DNA of 64,000 nt from Alteromonas sp. ALT199 (GTDB lineage Bacteria > Pseudomonadota > Gammaproteobacteria > Enterobacterales > Alteromonadaceae): the NCBI RefSeq assembly GCF_018619335.1, contig NZ_JAHHDX010000034.1, positions 1 to 64,000 on the forward strand, given 5' to 3'. The notes under the pieces were generated by a model. The model had not been told where the DNA came from, ran no database searches, and saw only the letters and a list, made by a program, of their open reading frames with translations. Position numbers and translations under genes: made by a program. Positions 8,605-17,482 of the stretch are shown piece by piece; position 1 is the stretch's first letter, and every line of letters begins with the position of its first letter.

Positions 8605-8703
8605 TGGACAGTCACTTTATTAAGTAAAGACGAAAGTAAGGCGAGTGGACAGACACTCGATAATGTAGAAGGCAGTCACTCAACTACATAGAGTGACTGT
8701 CCA
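8605..8703. repeat. REPIN-like cluster between ybbP and yfcH
   Basis: T-form TGGACAGTCACT at 8605-8616 (+), A-form TGGACAGACACT at 8646-8657 (+), a shortened GGCAGTCACT at 8671-8680 and T-form AGTGACTGTCCA at 8692-8703 (-). The 8646 and 8692 copies form an inverted pair whose arms (GTGGACAG.CACTC) match except at one central base. Each outer copy is in sense with the gene that ends next to it, so the cluster may serve as a convergent 3' end. Confidence 0.9.
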
Positions 8704-8725
8704 CAATCCTTGAAGACTATAGGTA

Positions 8726-9622
8726 TTAGTCGCTGTATATCTCGTTCAACGCCTCTTCAACAGAAGGGAGCTCAAATTTAAAACCAGCAGCGGTAAGCTT
8801 TTGAGGAATGACCCGTTGTCCTTCTAGTATCATCTTTGATGACTCGCCCATTGCTATTTTCATAACGAAGCTAGGTACGTTAAAGAAGCAAGGGCGACCC
8901 AGCGCTTTCGCAAGAGTTATAGAAAACACCTTGTTCGTAACAGGCTCCGGAGCAGTTAAGTTAAACGCACCGGTACAAGCGCTATGTTCTAACAAAAACG
9001 AGATAGCACGGACTATGTCCTGTAAGTGAATCCAAGCTAAGTACTGATTTCCACTCCCCAGTGTACCTCCGGCACCTAGCTTAAACGGTAGTGCCATTTT
9101 ACCAAGCGCTCCGCCTTTCTCTGTGAGCACCACGCCAGTACGAAGCGTTACTACACGAGTTTTCGTTTGATCTACACCTTGAGCAATAGCTTCCCATTTT
9201 GCACACAAATCATGGGTAAATTCATCGTGAGGGGAAGTTTCTTCGGTAACAAGCCTATCACCTTGGCTACCATAGTAACCAATTGCAGAACCCGAAAGGA
9301 AAACTGACGGTGGTGTTTCACAGCTGTTTATTTTTGATACTAACTCAGCGGTTATATCCCACCGACTATCGCAAATCCTTTTCTTTTGAGTGTCTGTCCA
9401 ACGTTTGTCGGCGATAGGTTCACCGGCTAAATTTATAACAGCATCGAAACTCTCGAAATTTTTTATCGATGCAACGTTTTCTACAATATTAACGCTGTTA
9501 CCTAATTTATCCTTTGCCTTAGCAATGTCACGAGAAATCACGGTAACTGAATGTTTATCTGAACATCGCCGAATAAATTCGCTGCCAATCAGCCCTGTCC
9601 CACCGGTCAAAAGAATGTCCAC
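8726..9622 (-). CDS. yfcH: TIGR01777-type NAD(P)-binding epimerase-like protein YfcH
   Basis: 298 aa, atypical short-chain dehydrogenase. The Rossmann motif ILLTGGTGLIG is at the N-terminus, and SGSAIGYYGSQGD and the DUF1731 C-terminal domain (PSFVMKIAMGE..ILEGQRVIPQKL) identify the YfcH/TIGR01777 family; substrate unknown. Start is GTG at 9622 with AAGGAG ideally placed. It lies 22 bases after folX on the same strand, the same neighbour as in E. coli. The dispersed word at 9389-9400 encodes WTDTQ, where relatives carry a similar W-T-x-x-Q. Confidence 0.88.
   Translation of the reverse strand: MDILLTGGTGLIGSEFIRRCSDKHSVTVISRDIAKAKDKLGNSVNIVENVASIKNFESFDAVINLAGEPIADKRWTDTQKKRICDSRWDITAELVSKINSCETPPSVFLSGSAIGYYGSQGDRLVTEETSPHDEFTHDLCAKWEAIAQGVDQTKTRVVTLRTGVVLTEKGGALGKMALPFKLGAGGTLGSGNQYLAWIHLQDIVRAISFLLEHSACTGAFNLTAPEPVTNKVFSITLAKALGRPCFFNVPSFVMKIAMGESSKMILEGQRVIPQKLTAAGFKFELPSVEEALNEIYSD
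9389..9400 (-). repeat. Dispersed word inside yfcH
   Basis: AGTGTCTGTCCA; the coding strand reads TGGACAGACACT in the TDT frame. Confidence 0.9.
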
Positions 9623-9644
9623 AATAAGCTCCTTGAAGTATGAC

Positions 9645-10013
9645 CTATCCTGATTTATTGCAAGACAGTGTCAGAGACACTGAATCAGAAAATCTAAGGG
9701 CGTGTGGTTTATCCACTTCAACCTCAGCGTATCGTACTGATGAGTGCTCGGCAGCGATACTTAGCACATCTGCGGTAAGCTTTTCTAAAAGGGAGAAACG
9801 GTTGTCTTCTACGAGCTTGATAATTGCCTTTGTAATCGTTTTATAGTTTAACGCGTCACTCATATCGTCAGTGTTTGTCGCCTTTTCAGCGTCATAATCA
9901 ATTTTCACGTTAACGACAACGTCCTGCTTGTTTTGTATTTCATCTTCATTGATGCCAATGTATGTGCGTAGTCTTAGGTTTTTAATTTTAATAGTGGCAA
10001 GATTAAAGTTCAT
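9645..10013 (-). CDS. folX: Dihydroneopterin triphosphate 2'-epimerase FolX
   Basis: 122 aa, the length of E. coli FolX and very similar in blocks: [45 protein letters not shown] and [21 protein letters not shown]. It epimerises 7,8-dihydroneopterin triphosphate; the family also includes dihydroneopterin aldolase FolB, but the [10 protein letters not shown] end favours FolX. It leads a two-gene unit with yfcH. Confidence 0.93.
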   Translation of the reverse strand: MNFNLATIKIKNLRLRTYIGINEDEIQNKQDVVVNVKIDYDAEKATNTDDMSDALNYKTITKAIIKLVEDNRFSLLEKLTADVLSIAAEHSSVRYAEVEVDKPHALRFSDSVSLTLSCNKSG

Positions 10014-10086
10014 TGAAGTCTCTTGTTTGTAGTTGTTTATAAGTCGTTGTAAAGTGTTGTCGTTTCAGTCAGGAATGTAGCACAAA

Positions 10087-11127
10087 ATGTCAATGGAACT
10101 ACGCTCGCCAACAGCAAAAATTCTTATCGTTTTAGCATGTTTAGTGGTGGTGATGGCCGGAATTAAAGCCGCCAGCACAATAATGGTACCGTTTTTTCTC
10201 TCTATTTTTATAGCGATCGCGTGTAGTCCAATAATACGCTGGACTTCTAAATTCGGCGTGCCTAAATGGCTCTCTATCACCTTTGTTATACTACTTATTG
10301 TTGTTTTTGGTTTTCTTTTAGCTGGCTTGGTTGGTCAATCAATGACCGAATTCAGAGAAAATTTGCCAGAGTATAGAAGTAAGCTTGATACAGAGTTCGC
10401 TTGGGTTGTGTCCAAATTGGCTGAATTTAATATTCACATTAATAGAGAGTTAATTGCTTCTCACCTTGACCCAGCAACGGCCATGTCTGTAGCAACGAAT
10501 TTTATTAGCGGAATGGGGGGCGTGCTTTCAAACCTATTTCTAATACTTTTAACCGTTATTTTTATGCTTTTTGAAGCAGATAGCATACCTCGCCGGTTTC
10601 ATATCGCACTTGCAGACCCTGGAATGAAGCTTAAGCATATCGACAAGTTTATACGTTCTGTAAACAGTTACTTAGCGATAAAAACTGTGGTTAGTTTAGG
10701 TACAGGTCTGATAATTGGACTTTGGCTTTACGTGCTGGGGGTAGATCATTTCATGTTATGGGCCGTCTTGGCTTTCATGCTCAATTTTATTCCAAACATC
10801 GGTTCTATCATCGCGGCAGTGCCAGCAGTTTTAATAGCCTTTGTTCAACTTGGCCCAGCCTCAGCTGGCTTCGCTGCACTCGGTTTTGTACTTGTAAATA
10901 CCATCATGGGTAATATGGTAGAGCCAAGATTGATGGGTAAGGGGATGGGACTATCGACGCTTGTGGTATTTCTTTCGTTGATATTTTGGGGGTGGTTACT
11001 GGGAACCGTTGGAATGCTGCTATCGGTACCTCTAACCATGGTAGTAAAAATAGCACTTGAATCTCGTGAAGAAAGTAAGTGGCTTGCGGTGTTGTTATCA
11101 AGTGAAGGTGAAAAATCGACGTCGTAA
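10087..11127 (+). CDS. AI-2E family transporter (PerM/YdiK type)
   Basis: 346 aa with about eight membrane helices: two near 13-50, one near 65-90, one at about 145-165, and four close together in the second half (205-330). The C-terminal GxxxxPxLMGKxxGLSxLVVxxSLIFWGWLLGxVGMLLSVPLT pattern is the hallmark of the family. Substrates are uncertain; members export autoinducer-2 or act as ion antiporters. GGAATG precedes the ATG. It converges with the sensor-kinase operon. Confidence 0.87.
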   Translation: MSMELRSPTAKILIVLACLVVVMAGIKAASTIMVPFFLSIFIAIACSPIIRWTSKFGVPKWLSITFVILLIVVFGFLLAGLVGQSMTEFRENLPEYRSKLDTEFAWVVSKLAEFNIHINRELIASHLDPATAMSVATNFISGMGGVLSNLFLILLTVIFMLFEADSIPRRFHIALADPGMKLKHIDKFIRSVNSYLAIKTVVSLGTGLIIGLWLYVLGVDHFMLWAVLAFMLNFIPNIGSIIAAVPAVLIAFVQLGPASAGFAALGFVLVNTIMGNMVEPRLMGKGMGLSTLVVFLSLIFWGWLLGTVGMLLSVPLTMVVKIALESREESKWLAVLLSSEGEKSTS

Positions 11128-11158
11128 ACCAGAATTAATAAAGCGCATCAAAAAATAG

Positions 11159-11401
11159 TGGACAGACACTTGCTCGGATTTGTGCAAAGTACTTTAGAGG
11201 ACAGGCATTTTTTGAAGGAAGTGACTGTCCATTACAAGCTGACTGTCCATTTTAAGCTGCTGGTTCATAGAGCCTTAACGAGAAAGTAGTAAAAAGGACA
11301 GACACTCACATGTTTTGAGCAACCGTAATGTCGCATAGCTAAACAGTAAATTTAAAATGTGTCTGTCCGGTACTTTTTGCGAAAAATTAAGTGTGTGTCC
11401 A
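11159..11401. repeat. Two inverted doublets of the dispersed word between convergent genes
   Basis: TGGACAGACACT 11159-11170 (+), a decayed GGACAGGCA 11199-11207, AGTGACTGTCCA 11220-11231 (-), GACTGTCCA 11241-11249 (-), GGACAGACACT 11296-11306 (+), GTGTCTGTCC 11359-11368 (-) and a variant AGTGTGTGTCCA 11390-11401 (-). Outer-to-outer length is 73 bases in both doublets (11159-11231 and 11296-11368). No gene is visible in 11128-11468. Confidence 0.9.
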
Positions 11402-11468
11402 CTTTTAAGCCCGCGTTTAATCAGTAAAGGCTCACTGATTTATGAGTTAGCCTGTGAGCTCTTCACAA

Positions 11469-12800
11469 CTAAACGTGATTCGGAAATTGAATAACGATCC
11501 GAGCGCCGCCAAGTACGCTGTCTTTGATAAGCATTCTACCTTCGTAGATTGAAACTAGGTCTGTGGCCAAGGCCATTCCAATTCCGTGGCCTTCGGTGTA
11601 GGTATCAAGACGAGTTCCTCGCTCTAGTAAAAGTACTTTTTTGTCGTCAGGAATACCTGGCCCGTCGTCTTCAACGTTGATTGTGAGCCAACCCTCGTTC
11701 GTTTTTGCAGATATAACAATTCTATCCTGAGCCGCTTTACATGCGTTGTCTAAAAGATTACCGCAAAGCTCCATAAAATCTGTTTCGTCCCCTTTGAACT
11801 GGATATTGTCATCCATTTCGAATTCAATGGTTAGGGCTTTGTCTTGATAAACTTTGTCCATAGCATCAGCAAGTTTGTGCAATACTGGCAAAACATCAAT
11901 AGCTTGTTGCCAACCAGATTTTCCTGCACTCGCTCTTTTCAGCTGCCGTTTAATAATTCTGTCAATTTGCTGAAGCGACTCCTTTACTTCAGTTGGTAAA
12001 TTACTATTCCCCGAAGCTACTGCAAGTGGTGTTTTCAAGCTATGTGCTAGGTCACCTAAGCTATTCTTATATCTTGCTCTTTGAGCTGCTTCAGTTTGAA
12101 GCAATCCGTTAATAGACTCTTTCAAAGAATCGAATTCGACTGGGTATCGCGATTCTAACTCGCGTTTATTGCCGCTAGAAGTTTGTGAAATCTCGTCAAT
12201 TAGCTTTCTAACAGGTTGAAGCACTAAGCTTATGCCTATGATAATAAAAACTAAAAGTGCAATGCAGAGCGTGACTATCCATTGCCACGTTGTACTCAAA
12301 AAAGTATTCCGCTCAGCTTCAAAAAGTGCTTTGTTGTTAAATATATAAAACCTTACAGGCTCGAAATCTCTGCTTGATGCAAACTCAGCAGTAAAGGCAT
12401 ATACAAAAAATTGAGACTCGTCCTCAAATGTGGGTGTATAGGAATCCAAGAACAACTCGTTACCTACAGCGACGTCTATTGCGGGAGGGGAAAAGGTATA
12501 CTCAAGAGCGGAAGCTGATTGCCAAATCACTTCATCTCGAAATACGATAACGCCAAGATAGCCTGAGCCAGGTAGATTGAGCTGTTCTTCGTATAAAATT
12601 TCAGGCATATAAGGCAGGTCGCCATCTAACTCGAAAGCAGATAACAGCCCTAAGTTCATCAACCTAAGTTCACTCATCTTGGCTTGTGTAAGGCTATCGG
12701 TATAAGCCTCGTCCAAAATGACAACAGTGAAAGGTGCAAAAAGTGCAAGTAAAACTATCGCTAGAAAAATACTTCGTAAACGAAGCGACAATTGCCTCAT
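11469..12800 (-). CDS. PhoQ-like sensor histidine kinase
   Basis: 443 aa inner-membrane kinase. First membrane helix at 8-30, an acidic periplasmic domain of about 135 residues, second helix at about 167-190, a HAMP-like segment, the phospho-acceptor LGDLAHSLKTPLAV near 247, N-box NLLDNACKAA, and G-boxes DDGPGIP and GHGIGMALA. The acidic periplasmic domain is as expected for a PhoQ-type Mg/peptide sensor, though the true signal is unknown. Its ATG overlaps the stop of the response-regulator gene by four bases. Confidence 0.87.
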   Translation of the reverse strand: MRQLSLRLRSIFLAIVLLALFAPFTVVILDEAYTDSLTQAKMSELRLMNLGLLSAFELDGDLPYMPEILYEEQLNLPGSGYLGVIVFRDEVIWQSASALEYTFSPPAIDVAVGNELFLDSYTPTFEDESQFFVYAFTAEFASSRDFEPVRFYIFNNKALFEAERNTFLSTTWQWIVTLCIALLVFIIIGISLVLQPVRKLIDEISQTSSGNKRELESRYPVEFDSLKESINGLLQTEAAQRARYKNSLGDLAHSLKTPLAVASGNSNLPTEVKESLQQIDRIIKRQLKRASAGKSGWQQAIDVLPVLHKLADAMDKVYQDKALTIEFEMDDNIQFKGDETDFMELCGNLLDNACKAAQDRIVISAKTNEGWLTINVEDDGPGIPDDKKVLLLERGTRLDTYTEGHGIGMALATDLVSIYEGRMLIKDSVLGGARIVIQFPNHV

Positions 12801-13471
12801 AAACTTCTATTTATCCTGTAGCCTCTACCTCGAAGCGTTTCGATAGGCTTCAATTCACCTGATGGGTCTAATTTTTTGCGCAGTCTTCCTACAAAAACTT
12901 CAATGACGTTGCTGTCTAAATCGAAATCTTGATCGTAAATATGTTCGGTTAGCTCTGTTTTAGAGATGACCTTCTGCGGATTAAGCATAAGGTACTCCAT
13001 AACTTTGTATTCATACGCGGTTAAATCAAGGGTCTCACTGTTTAGCGATAGCTCCTCGCTTACTGTATCCAGCGAAATAGGACCGAACTGAATGGTAGGG
13101 TTTGCTTGACCTGAAGCTCGTCGAATTAGGGCTTTTGTCCGAGCAAGTAGTTCTTCGTTGTGAAAAGGCTTAGTAAGGTAGTCATCAGCACCTGCATCAA
13201 GTCCTTCAACCTTTTCTTGCCAACGATCTCTCGCTGTTAGAATAAGTATGGGGCATGCAATGTCAGCTTGGCGAGCTTTTCTTATAACCTCAAAGCCGTC
13301 AAGTTTTGGCATGCCAATGTCGACGATAGCCAAGTCATAGCTATATTCTTTAATAAGAAAAAGCGCGTGTTCTCCGTTATCAGCTAAATCTACGCTGTAA
13401 CCGTTTTGTTGAAGCAGTGTATCAAGTTGAGTTAATAATCTGCTGTCGTCTTCCGCTACCAGAATGCGCAT
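12797..13471 (-). CDS. PhoP-like OmpR-family response regulator
   Basis: 224 aa. Receiver domain with acidic DD near 8-9, phospho-Asp in LAIVDIGMPKLDGFE near 51, and Lys in YLTKPFHNEEL near 101; C-terminal winged helix with LTAYEYKVMEYLM and RLRKKLDP...TLRGRGYR. It controls transcription together with the adjoining kinase. It begins one base after the PepSY gene ends. Confidence 0.92.
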   Translation of the reverse strand: MRILVAEDDSRLLTQLDTLLQQNGYSVDLADNGEHALFLIKEYSYDLAIVDIGMPKLDGFEVIRKARQADIACPILILTARDRWQEKVEGLDAGADDYLTKPFHNEELLARTKALIRRASGQANPTIQFGPISLDTVSEELSLNSETLDLTAYEYKVMEYLMLNPQKVISKTELTEHIYDQDFDLDSNVIEVFVGRLRKKLDPSGELKPIETLRGRGYRINRSL

Positions 13472-13472
13472 G

Positions 13473-13742
13473 TTAGTCCTTATCTTTGCTTACTTTTACC
13501 TTGCCGGAACGTTTGTCTACATCTACCGATACTACTCGTCCCGACTTTTTGAGGACTTTAACACGGTAATTTTTCGAGGTTTTTTCCACTTTTAAAACGC
13601 GTCCATTTGCGGCAGCGCGAGCTCGCTCTGCAGCTTCGCTTTTTGAGATATCGCTCCCAGAGCCTTGCAACGCCATAGCGGGCGCTATGTTAGACGTGGC
13701 TAACACTAAACAAACTACTGCAACACGAAGCGATAATGTCAT
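13473..13742 (-). CDS. PepSY-domain periplasmic protein
   Basis: 89 aa: signal peptide (SLRVAVVCLVLATSNIAPAMA) followed by a single small PepSY-like domain, SKSEAAERARAAANGRVLKVEK...YRVKVLKKSGRVVSVDVDKRSGKV, very rich in lysine. First gene of the operon with the PhoP/PhoQ-like pair. In other bacteria such proteins are made under control of the adjoining pair and may feed back on it; that role is inferred here. Confidence 0.82.
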   Translation of the reverse strand: MTLSLRVAVVCLVLATSNIAPAMALQGSGSDISKSEAAERARAAANGRVLKVEKTSKNYRVKVLKKSGRVVSVDVDKRSGKVKVSKDKD

Positions 13743-13813
13743 ACAACCTCACAATTATTATCCCACTTAGGCCAAACTAAAGATAAGTATAAACTTGGTT
13801 AACTGAACCCATT

Positions 13814-13828
13814 CTGAACTAAGTTCAG
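13814..13828. promoter_or_regulatory. Palindrome upstream of the PepSY-phoPQ-like operon
   Basis: CTGAACT-A-AGTTCAG is a perfect 7-bp inverted repeat about 72 bases upstream of the PepSY start, with AACTGAACCC nearby. It may be an operator or the operon's own control site. I could not find a convincing PhoP-type direct repeat. Confidence 0.35.
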
Positions 13829-13906
13829 TCTACCTCGCGGATTGAAAACTGTATATAAGCCTTAAGTAAATTGCATTTACAAAATAGGGGAGAGTCGGAT
13901 TTATAG

Positions 13907-14038
13907 TGGACAGACACAGAGAAAATTAATTAGCAGCGTCAACAGCAGAAAAAACGAGGAAGTAAAGTACAGGTATGGACAGACACTCTAATTAAGAATG
14001 CGCATAAGTAGCAGGTTTGAAATTAATGTGTCCGTCCA
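13907..14038. repeat. Dispersed word cluster in divergent intergenic region, part 1
   Basis: TGGACAGACAC at 13907-13917 (+), TGGACAGACACT at 13976-13987 (+) and a one-mismatch GTGTCCGTCCA at 14028-14038 (-), the last two forming an inverted doublet 63 bases long overall. The gap 13743-14481 contains no open frame that I accept. Confidence 0.88.
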
Positions 14039-14150
14039 CAGTTTGCATGGTTTGGTTAAAAAAATCCTTCGTAAGGGACCACTAGTGCAAAAAGTTAGGA
14101 TGTCATTTGCGTTTAAGGTTATTGAGTAATCTTTACTTTGGCTTTGAAAA

Positions 14151-14459
14151 AGTGTCTGTCCACTGTATTTATTTTCTGATACAGCAAAGGGAGGAATTGA
14201 GCTTTTGAGTGACTGTCCATCATTTTCATTAAAACTTTTTAGAGATGAAATTGATAAGAGAGTGTCTGTCCGAACCTGTACTTATCTGGCGGCAGGTGGG
14301 AGTGACGATATCTCTTAATATTGTTTTTGGTAAGAAAATAGGTTGGTTTCTATTTCTTTGGCATGCCATGTGCGAGAGACAGGCTTCAGATAAACCAAAA
14401 GCTTGAAAGTAATGTGTTTGTTCACCTGCTCAAGATAGTAGAGACGTTGGACAGACACT
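14151..14459. repeat. Dispersed word cluster in divergent intergenic region, part 2
   Basis: AGTGTCTGTCCA 14151-14162 (-), AGTGACTGTCCA 14208-14219 (-), AGTGTCTGTCC 14261-14271 (-) and TGGACAGACACT 14448-14459 (+). The copy at 14261 continues as CGAACCTGTACT, the same extension found in the tandem array at 57806-57909. The last copy ends 22 bases before the start codon of the next gene, inside its probable 5' leader. Confidence 0.9.
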
Positions 14460-14481
14460 TTACGTTCAACAAGGAGGAACA

Positions 14482-14946
14482 ATGTCTAGCGATATTATGA
14501 AAACAATGTGGAAAGCAATGTCAGATAGCCCAAAGGTGATGGTAGGCCTGGTTGGTGAGGATATGCATGCAGAGCCCATGTATGCTCAACTAGATAAAGA
14601 CGCTGACGGCGAGTTTTGGTTCTACACGAGTCGCGACAACCGTATTGCTAAAGGTGGGAAAGCAATGGTTCACTTTGCATCTAAGGGGCACGATGTGTTT
14701 GCGTGTATCCGAGGAAACCTTACCGTTGAATCACGCAAAGAGGTGATTGATAAATATTGGTCTAACCCTGTAGAAGCATGGTTTGAGAAAGGTAAAGATG
14801 ATCCTTCATTATTAATGCTTCGCTTTGAGCTTATAGATGCGGAGGTGTGGGATGCTGACCCTTCACTAAAAGGCATGTTTAAGATGATGACCGGTAAAAC
14901 GGTGAAGCCAAAAGAGATGGGTGATCATGAGAAGGTAGACCTTTAA
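14482..14946 (+). CDS. Pyridoxamine 5'-phosphate oxidase-like / general stress protein 26 family
   Basis: 154 aa split-barrel flavin-binding protein. The N-terminus (MWKAMSDSPKVMVGLVGEDMHAEPMYAQLD), the core FWFYTSRDNRIAKGGKAMVHFASKGHDVFACIRG and WSNPVEAWFEKGKDDPSLLMLRFELIDAEVWD match the GsP26-type Pyridox_ox_2 group, which binds FMN/FAD and is linked to stress rather than to PLP synthesis. Excellent ribosome site AAGGAGG. Single gene. Confidence 0.85.
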   Translation: MSSDIMKTMWKAMSDSPKVMVGLVGEDMHAEPMYAQLDKDADGEFWFYTSRDNRIAKGGKAMVHFASKGHDVFACIRGNLTVESRKEVIDKYWSNPVEAWFEKGKDDPSLLMLRFELIDAEVWDADPSLKGMFKMMTGKTVKPKEMGDHEKVDL

Positions 14947-15011
14947 ATACCATATTTAGGGCCAACGGCATGACGCAGTTTTGAAAAGCTAAGGAAATCG
15001 CTCAGTCAAAC

Positions 15012-15051
15012 AAGTGTCTGTCCACTATTGTCAGTGTCTGTCCACTATTGG
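15012..15051 (-). repeat. Two tandem 20-base units carrying the dispersed word
   Basis: AGTGTCTGTCCACTATTG occurs at 15013-15030 and 15033-15050, exactly 20 bases apart. Copies point in the same direction as the trp operon, but lie beyond its terminator. Confidence 0.88.
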
Positions 15052-15084
15052 CTTTCAAAGTCACTTGGATTAGTGTTATAGCAA

Positions 15085-15132
15085 CAAAAAAGCCCCTGAA
15101 AATTCGGAGTAAACCGATTTTTAGGGGCTTCT
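15085..15132 (-). terminator. trp operon terminator
   Basis: Long hairpin AAGCCCCTGAAAATTCGG / CCGATTTTTAGGGGCTT (one or two bulges). Read on the minus strand it ends GGGGCTTTTTTG, a good T-run 35 bases after the yciI stop. The plus-strand side lacks a T-run, so it mainly serves the trp operon. Confidence 0.85.
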
Positions 15133-15167
15133 GCTATTTGTTGTTTACAATATAGCGTTAGCTAAAA

Positions 15168-15467
15168 CTAAGGTAAAACCTTCTTGTAAGGTTTAACTAC
15201 AACGCTTTCATAAACGCCTGCATCGATATACGGGTCGGCCTCTGTCCATGCTTGAGCTGCTTCTAGCGAATCAAATTCTGCTACCACTAGCGAACCAGTG
15301 AAACCGGCCGGGCCTGGATCTGGGCTATCTACAGCAGGGAAGGGGCCAGCCATGACTAAACGGCCCGCATCTTTTAACGCATTCAAACGTTCAAGATGAG
15401 CAGGGCGTGTCGCAAGGCGTTTTTCAAGACTATCCGCTACATCGGTAGCACAAATCATGTATAGCAT
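15168..15467 (-). CDS. yciI: YciI-like protein
   Basis: 99 aa, the size of E. coli YciI and similar along its length ([28 protein letters not shown]...[37 protein letters not shown]). The family has a ferredoxin-like dimer with a conserved His/Asp pair; its physiological role is not settled. It is the last gene of the trp transcript, four bases after trpA. Confidence 0.88.
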   Translation of the reverse strand: MLYMICATDVADSLEKRLATRPAHLERLNALKDAGRLVMAGPFPAVDSPDPGPAGFTGSLVVAEFDSLEAAQAWTEADPYIDAGVYESVVVKPYKKVLP

Positions 15468-15471
15468 ACGT

Positions 15472-16281
15472 TTATCCTTTTTCCGTAGCGGCTTTCATGC
15501 TCTCAACAAAGCTGCCTAGCTCGCTTAGCATTTTGTGACTGTCCGATAAATTGCCAGCGATGATGTTTACCGTCGCTGAACCGGAAATCGCGCCAGCGGC
15601 TCCTGCATCAATAGCAGATTTAACCTGTTCAGGCGTAGAGATACCAAAACCTAGCAATGCTGGAGCAGCTTGGTGTTTATTCAATCGCTCAATGAGCTCT
15701 GAAGCTGGGACGTTTGCGGCAGTTTCTGCACCGGTAACGCCCGCACGGCCTAATAGGTAAGTATAACCTTTTGAGTATTCGCCGATTTTTTCCATTGTTT
15801 CATCGGTAGCATTCGGTGGCGCAATCAAAATTTGTGAAATGCCCGTTGCTTCCGCCGCTTTCTGGAAAGGTGCCGCTTCGCGAATTGGCACATCAGCAAC
15901 CAAAATAGAATCAACGCCGGCCTCTTGCGCTTTACTGTAAAAATTCTCTACGCCCTGGGCCATTACCAAGTTGCTATAGAGTAGCAAGCCGATAGGCACA
16001 TCTGGATATTTTGCGCGAACGCGTGAAATTACACCCAAACAATCCGCTACTGTTACCTTGTTGCTCAATGCGCGAATGGCTGATGCTTGAATAGTAGGAC
16101 CATCAGCGATAGGGTCAGAGTAAGGGATTCCTAGCTCGAGTGCGTCAGCGCCGCTTTCTACCAACTGGCAAATAATGGCTTCAGATTGCGCTAAATCAGG
16201 GTCACCAACCATAACGAAAGGTACGAATGCGCCCTGGTTCTTTTCATCAAGGCCTGCAAACATTTGTGCATATCTGTCCAT
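15472..16281 (-). CDS. trpA: Tryptophan synthase alpha subunit
   Basis: 269 aa. It splits indole-3-glycerol phosphate to indole, which is channelled to TrpB. Catalytic E49 and D60 lie in [16 protein letters not shown], at the same numbers as in E. coli; the phosphate-binding GFGIS is near 212. Its start overlaps the trpB stop by one base (TAATG), typical of coupled expression. A T-form word at 15535-15544 encodes DSH near the C-terminus. Confidence 0.97.
   Translation of the reverse strand: MDRYAQMFAGLDEKNQGAFVPFVMVGDPDLAQSEAIICQLVESGADALELGIPYSDPIADGPTIQASAIRALSNKVTVADCLGVISRVRAKYPDVPIGLLLYSNLVMAQGVENFYSKAQEAGVDSILVADVPIREAAPFQKAAEATGISQILIAPPNATDETMEKIGEYSKGYTYLLGRAGVTGAETAANVPASELIERLNKHQAAPALLGFGISTPEQVKSAIDAGAAGAISGSATVNIIAGNLSDSHKMLSELGSFVESMKAATEKG
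15535..15544 (-). repeat. T-form word inside trpA
   Basis: GTGACTGTCC on the plus strand; the trpA coding strand reads GGACAGTCAC, translated as D-S-H. Confidence 0.8.
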
Positions 16282-17462
16282 TATAAATCGTCCCCTAAAA
16301 TGTTGATAACGTGCGCTAAGTCTTTGTCACCACGACCTGATAAGTTAACTACGATGATGGTTTCTTCTTCCGCTTCATCTGCCATGTTAAGTGCATGCGC
16401 TAGAGCGTGGGATGATTCAAGCGCAGGAATAATACCTTCCTTTCTCGCCAGTAATTGGAATGCGTTTAGCGCTTCTTCATCGGTCGCCGCTACGTATTCG
16501 GCGCGGCCAATGTCGTGAAGGTATGCATGCTGAGGGCCTACCGCTGGGTAGTCGAGCCCCGCCGATACAGAGTAACTCTCTTCAATCTGGCCTTCTTTGT
16601 CTTGCATAATGAAAGTGTAAGCACCGTGAAGAATACCTTTTGTTCCCGTCACGATAGTTGCACCGTGCTCTTTGGTGTGTACACCTTTACCCGCAGGCTC
16701 AACGCCCACTAAGCGTACAGAAGGCTCATCAATGAAGTCTGCAAACATACCAATAGCATTTGAACCACCACCTACACATGCCACTACAGCGTCAGGTAAG
16801 CGGCCCTCTTTTTCCATAATTTGTGCGCGAGTTTCTTCGCCAATCATGCGGTGATACTCACGAACAATAGTTGGGAACGGGTGAGGACCCGCGGCAGTGC
16901 CTAGTAAATAATGCGCTTTATCATAGTTTGCTGACCAGTCGCGCATGGCTTCGTTTACGGCATCTTTAAGGGTACCAGAACCTGCGTTTACAGGAATAAC
17001 CTCTGCGCCCATTAGCTTCATACGGAACACGTTTGGCGCTTGACGTTCAACGTCTTTTGCACCCATGTAAATACGTGCTTTTAGCCCAAGCAACGCACAT
17101 GCTAAGGCGGTTGCAACACCGTGCTGGCCCGCGCCAGTTTCGGCAATAACTTCTTTTTTACCCATGCGCTTGGTAAGTAGCGCTTGGCCTAATACCTGGT
17201 TAGTTTTGTGTGCGCCACCGTGAAGTAGGTCTTCACGCTTTAGGTATAATTTTACCTTTGGGTTGCTCACTAAATTGCGTGTTAACGTCATTGATGTGGG
17301 GCGACCGGCATAGTCTTTTAACAAAGATAAAAACTCTTCGTTAAACGCTGGGTCATCTTTAGCATCCAAAAATGCTTTTTCCAGTTGGTCTAGCGCCGGA
17401 ATAAGTAATTCGGGCACGTACATGCCACCAAATTCGCCAAATTTTGTATCTAACTGGTTCAT
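16281..17462 (-). CDS. trpB: Tryptophan synthase beta subunit
   Basis: 393 aa. PLP-dependent condensation of indole with serine. K86 in HGGAHKTNQ is the Schiff-base lysine, and GGGSNAIG binds the PLP phosphate. N-terminus [13 protein letters not shown] as in enteric TrpB. Lies 20 bases downstream of the trpCF stop. Confidence 0.97.
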   Translation of the reverse strand: MNQLDTKFGEFGGMYVPELLIPALDQLEKAFLDAKDDPAFNEEFLSLLKDYAGRPTSMTLTRNLVSNPKVKLYLKREDLLHGGAHKTNQVLGQALLTKRMGKKEVIAETGAGQHGVATALACALLGLKARIYMGAKDVERQAPNVFRMKLMGAEVIPVNAGSGTLKDAVNEAMRDWSANYDKAHYLLGTAAGPHPFPTIVREYHRMIGEETRAQIMEKEGRLPDAVVACVGGGSNAIGMFADFIDEPSVRLVGVEPAGKGVHTKEHGATIVTGTKGILHGAYTFIMQDKEGQIEESYSVSAGLDYPAVGPQHAYLHDIGRAEYVAATDEEALNAFQLLARKEGIIPALESSHALAHALNMADEAEEETIIVVNLSGRGDKDLAHVINILGDDL

Positions 17463-17482
17463 TACGTTGTCCTGTATTTAAA

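Noticed and set aside
9662-9683. AGTGTCAGAGACACT palindrome at the folX 3' end
   Set aside because: Resembles the dispersed word on a quick look but lacks the GGACAG core; it is inside the folX coding end and probably fortuitous.
13800-13830. Possible PhoP box before the PepSY operon
   Set aside because: Several GTT(T/A)A hexamers are present but none at the 11-base period needed; only the CTGAACT palindrome was kept, at low confidence.
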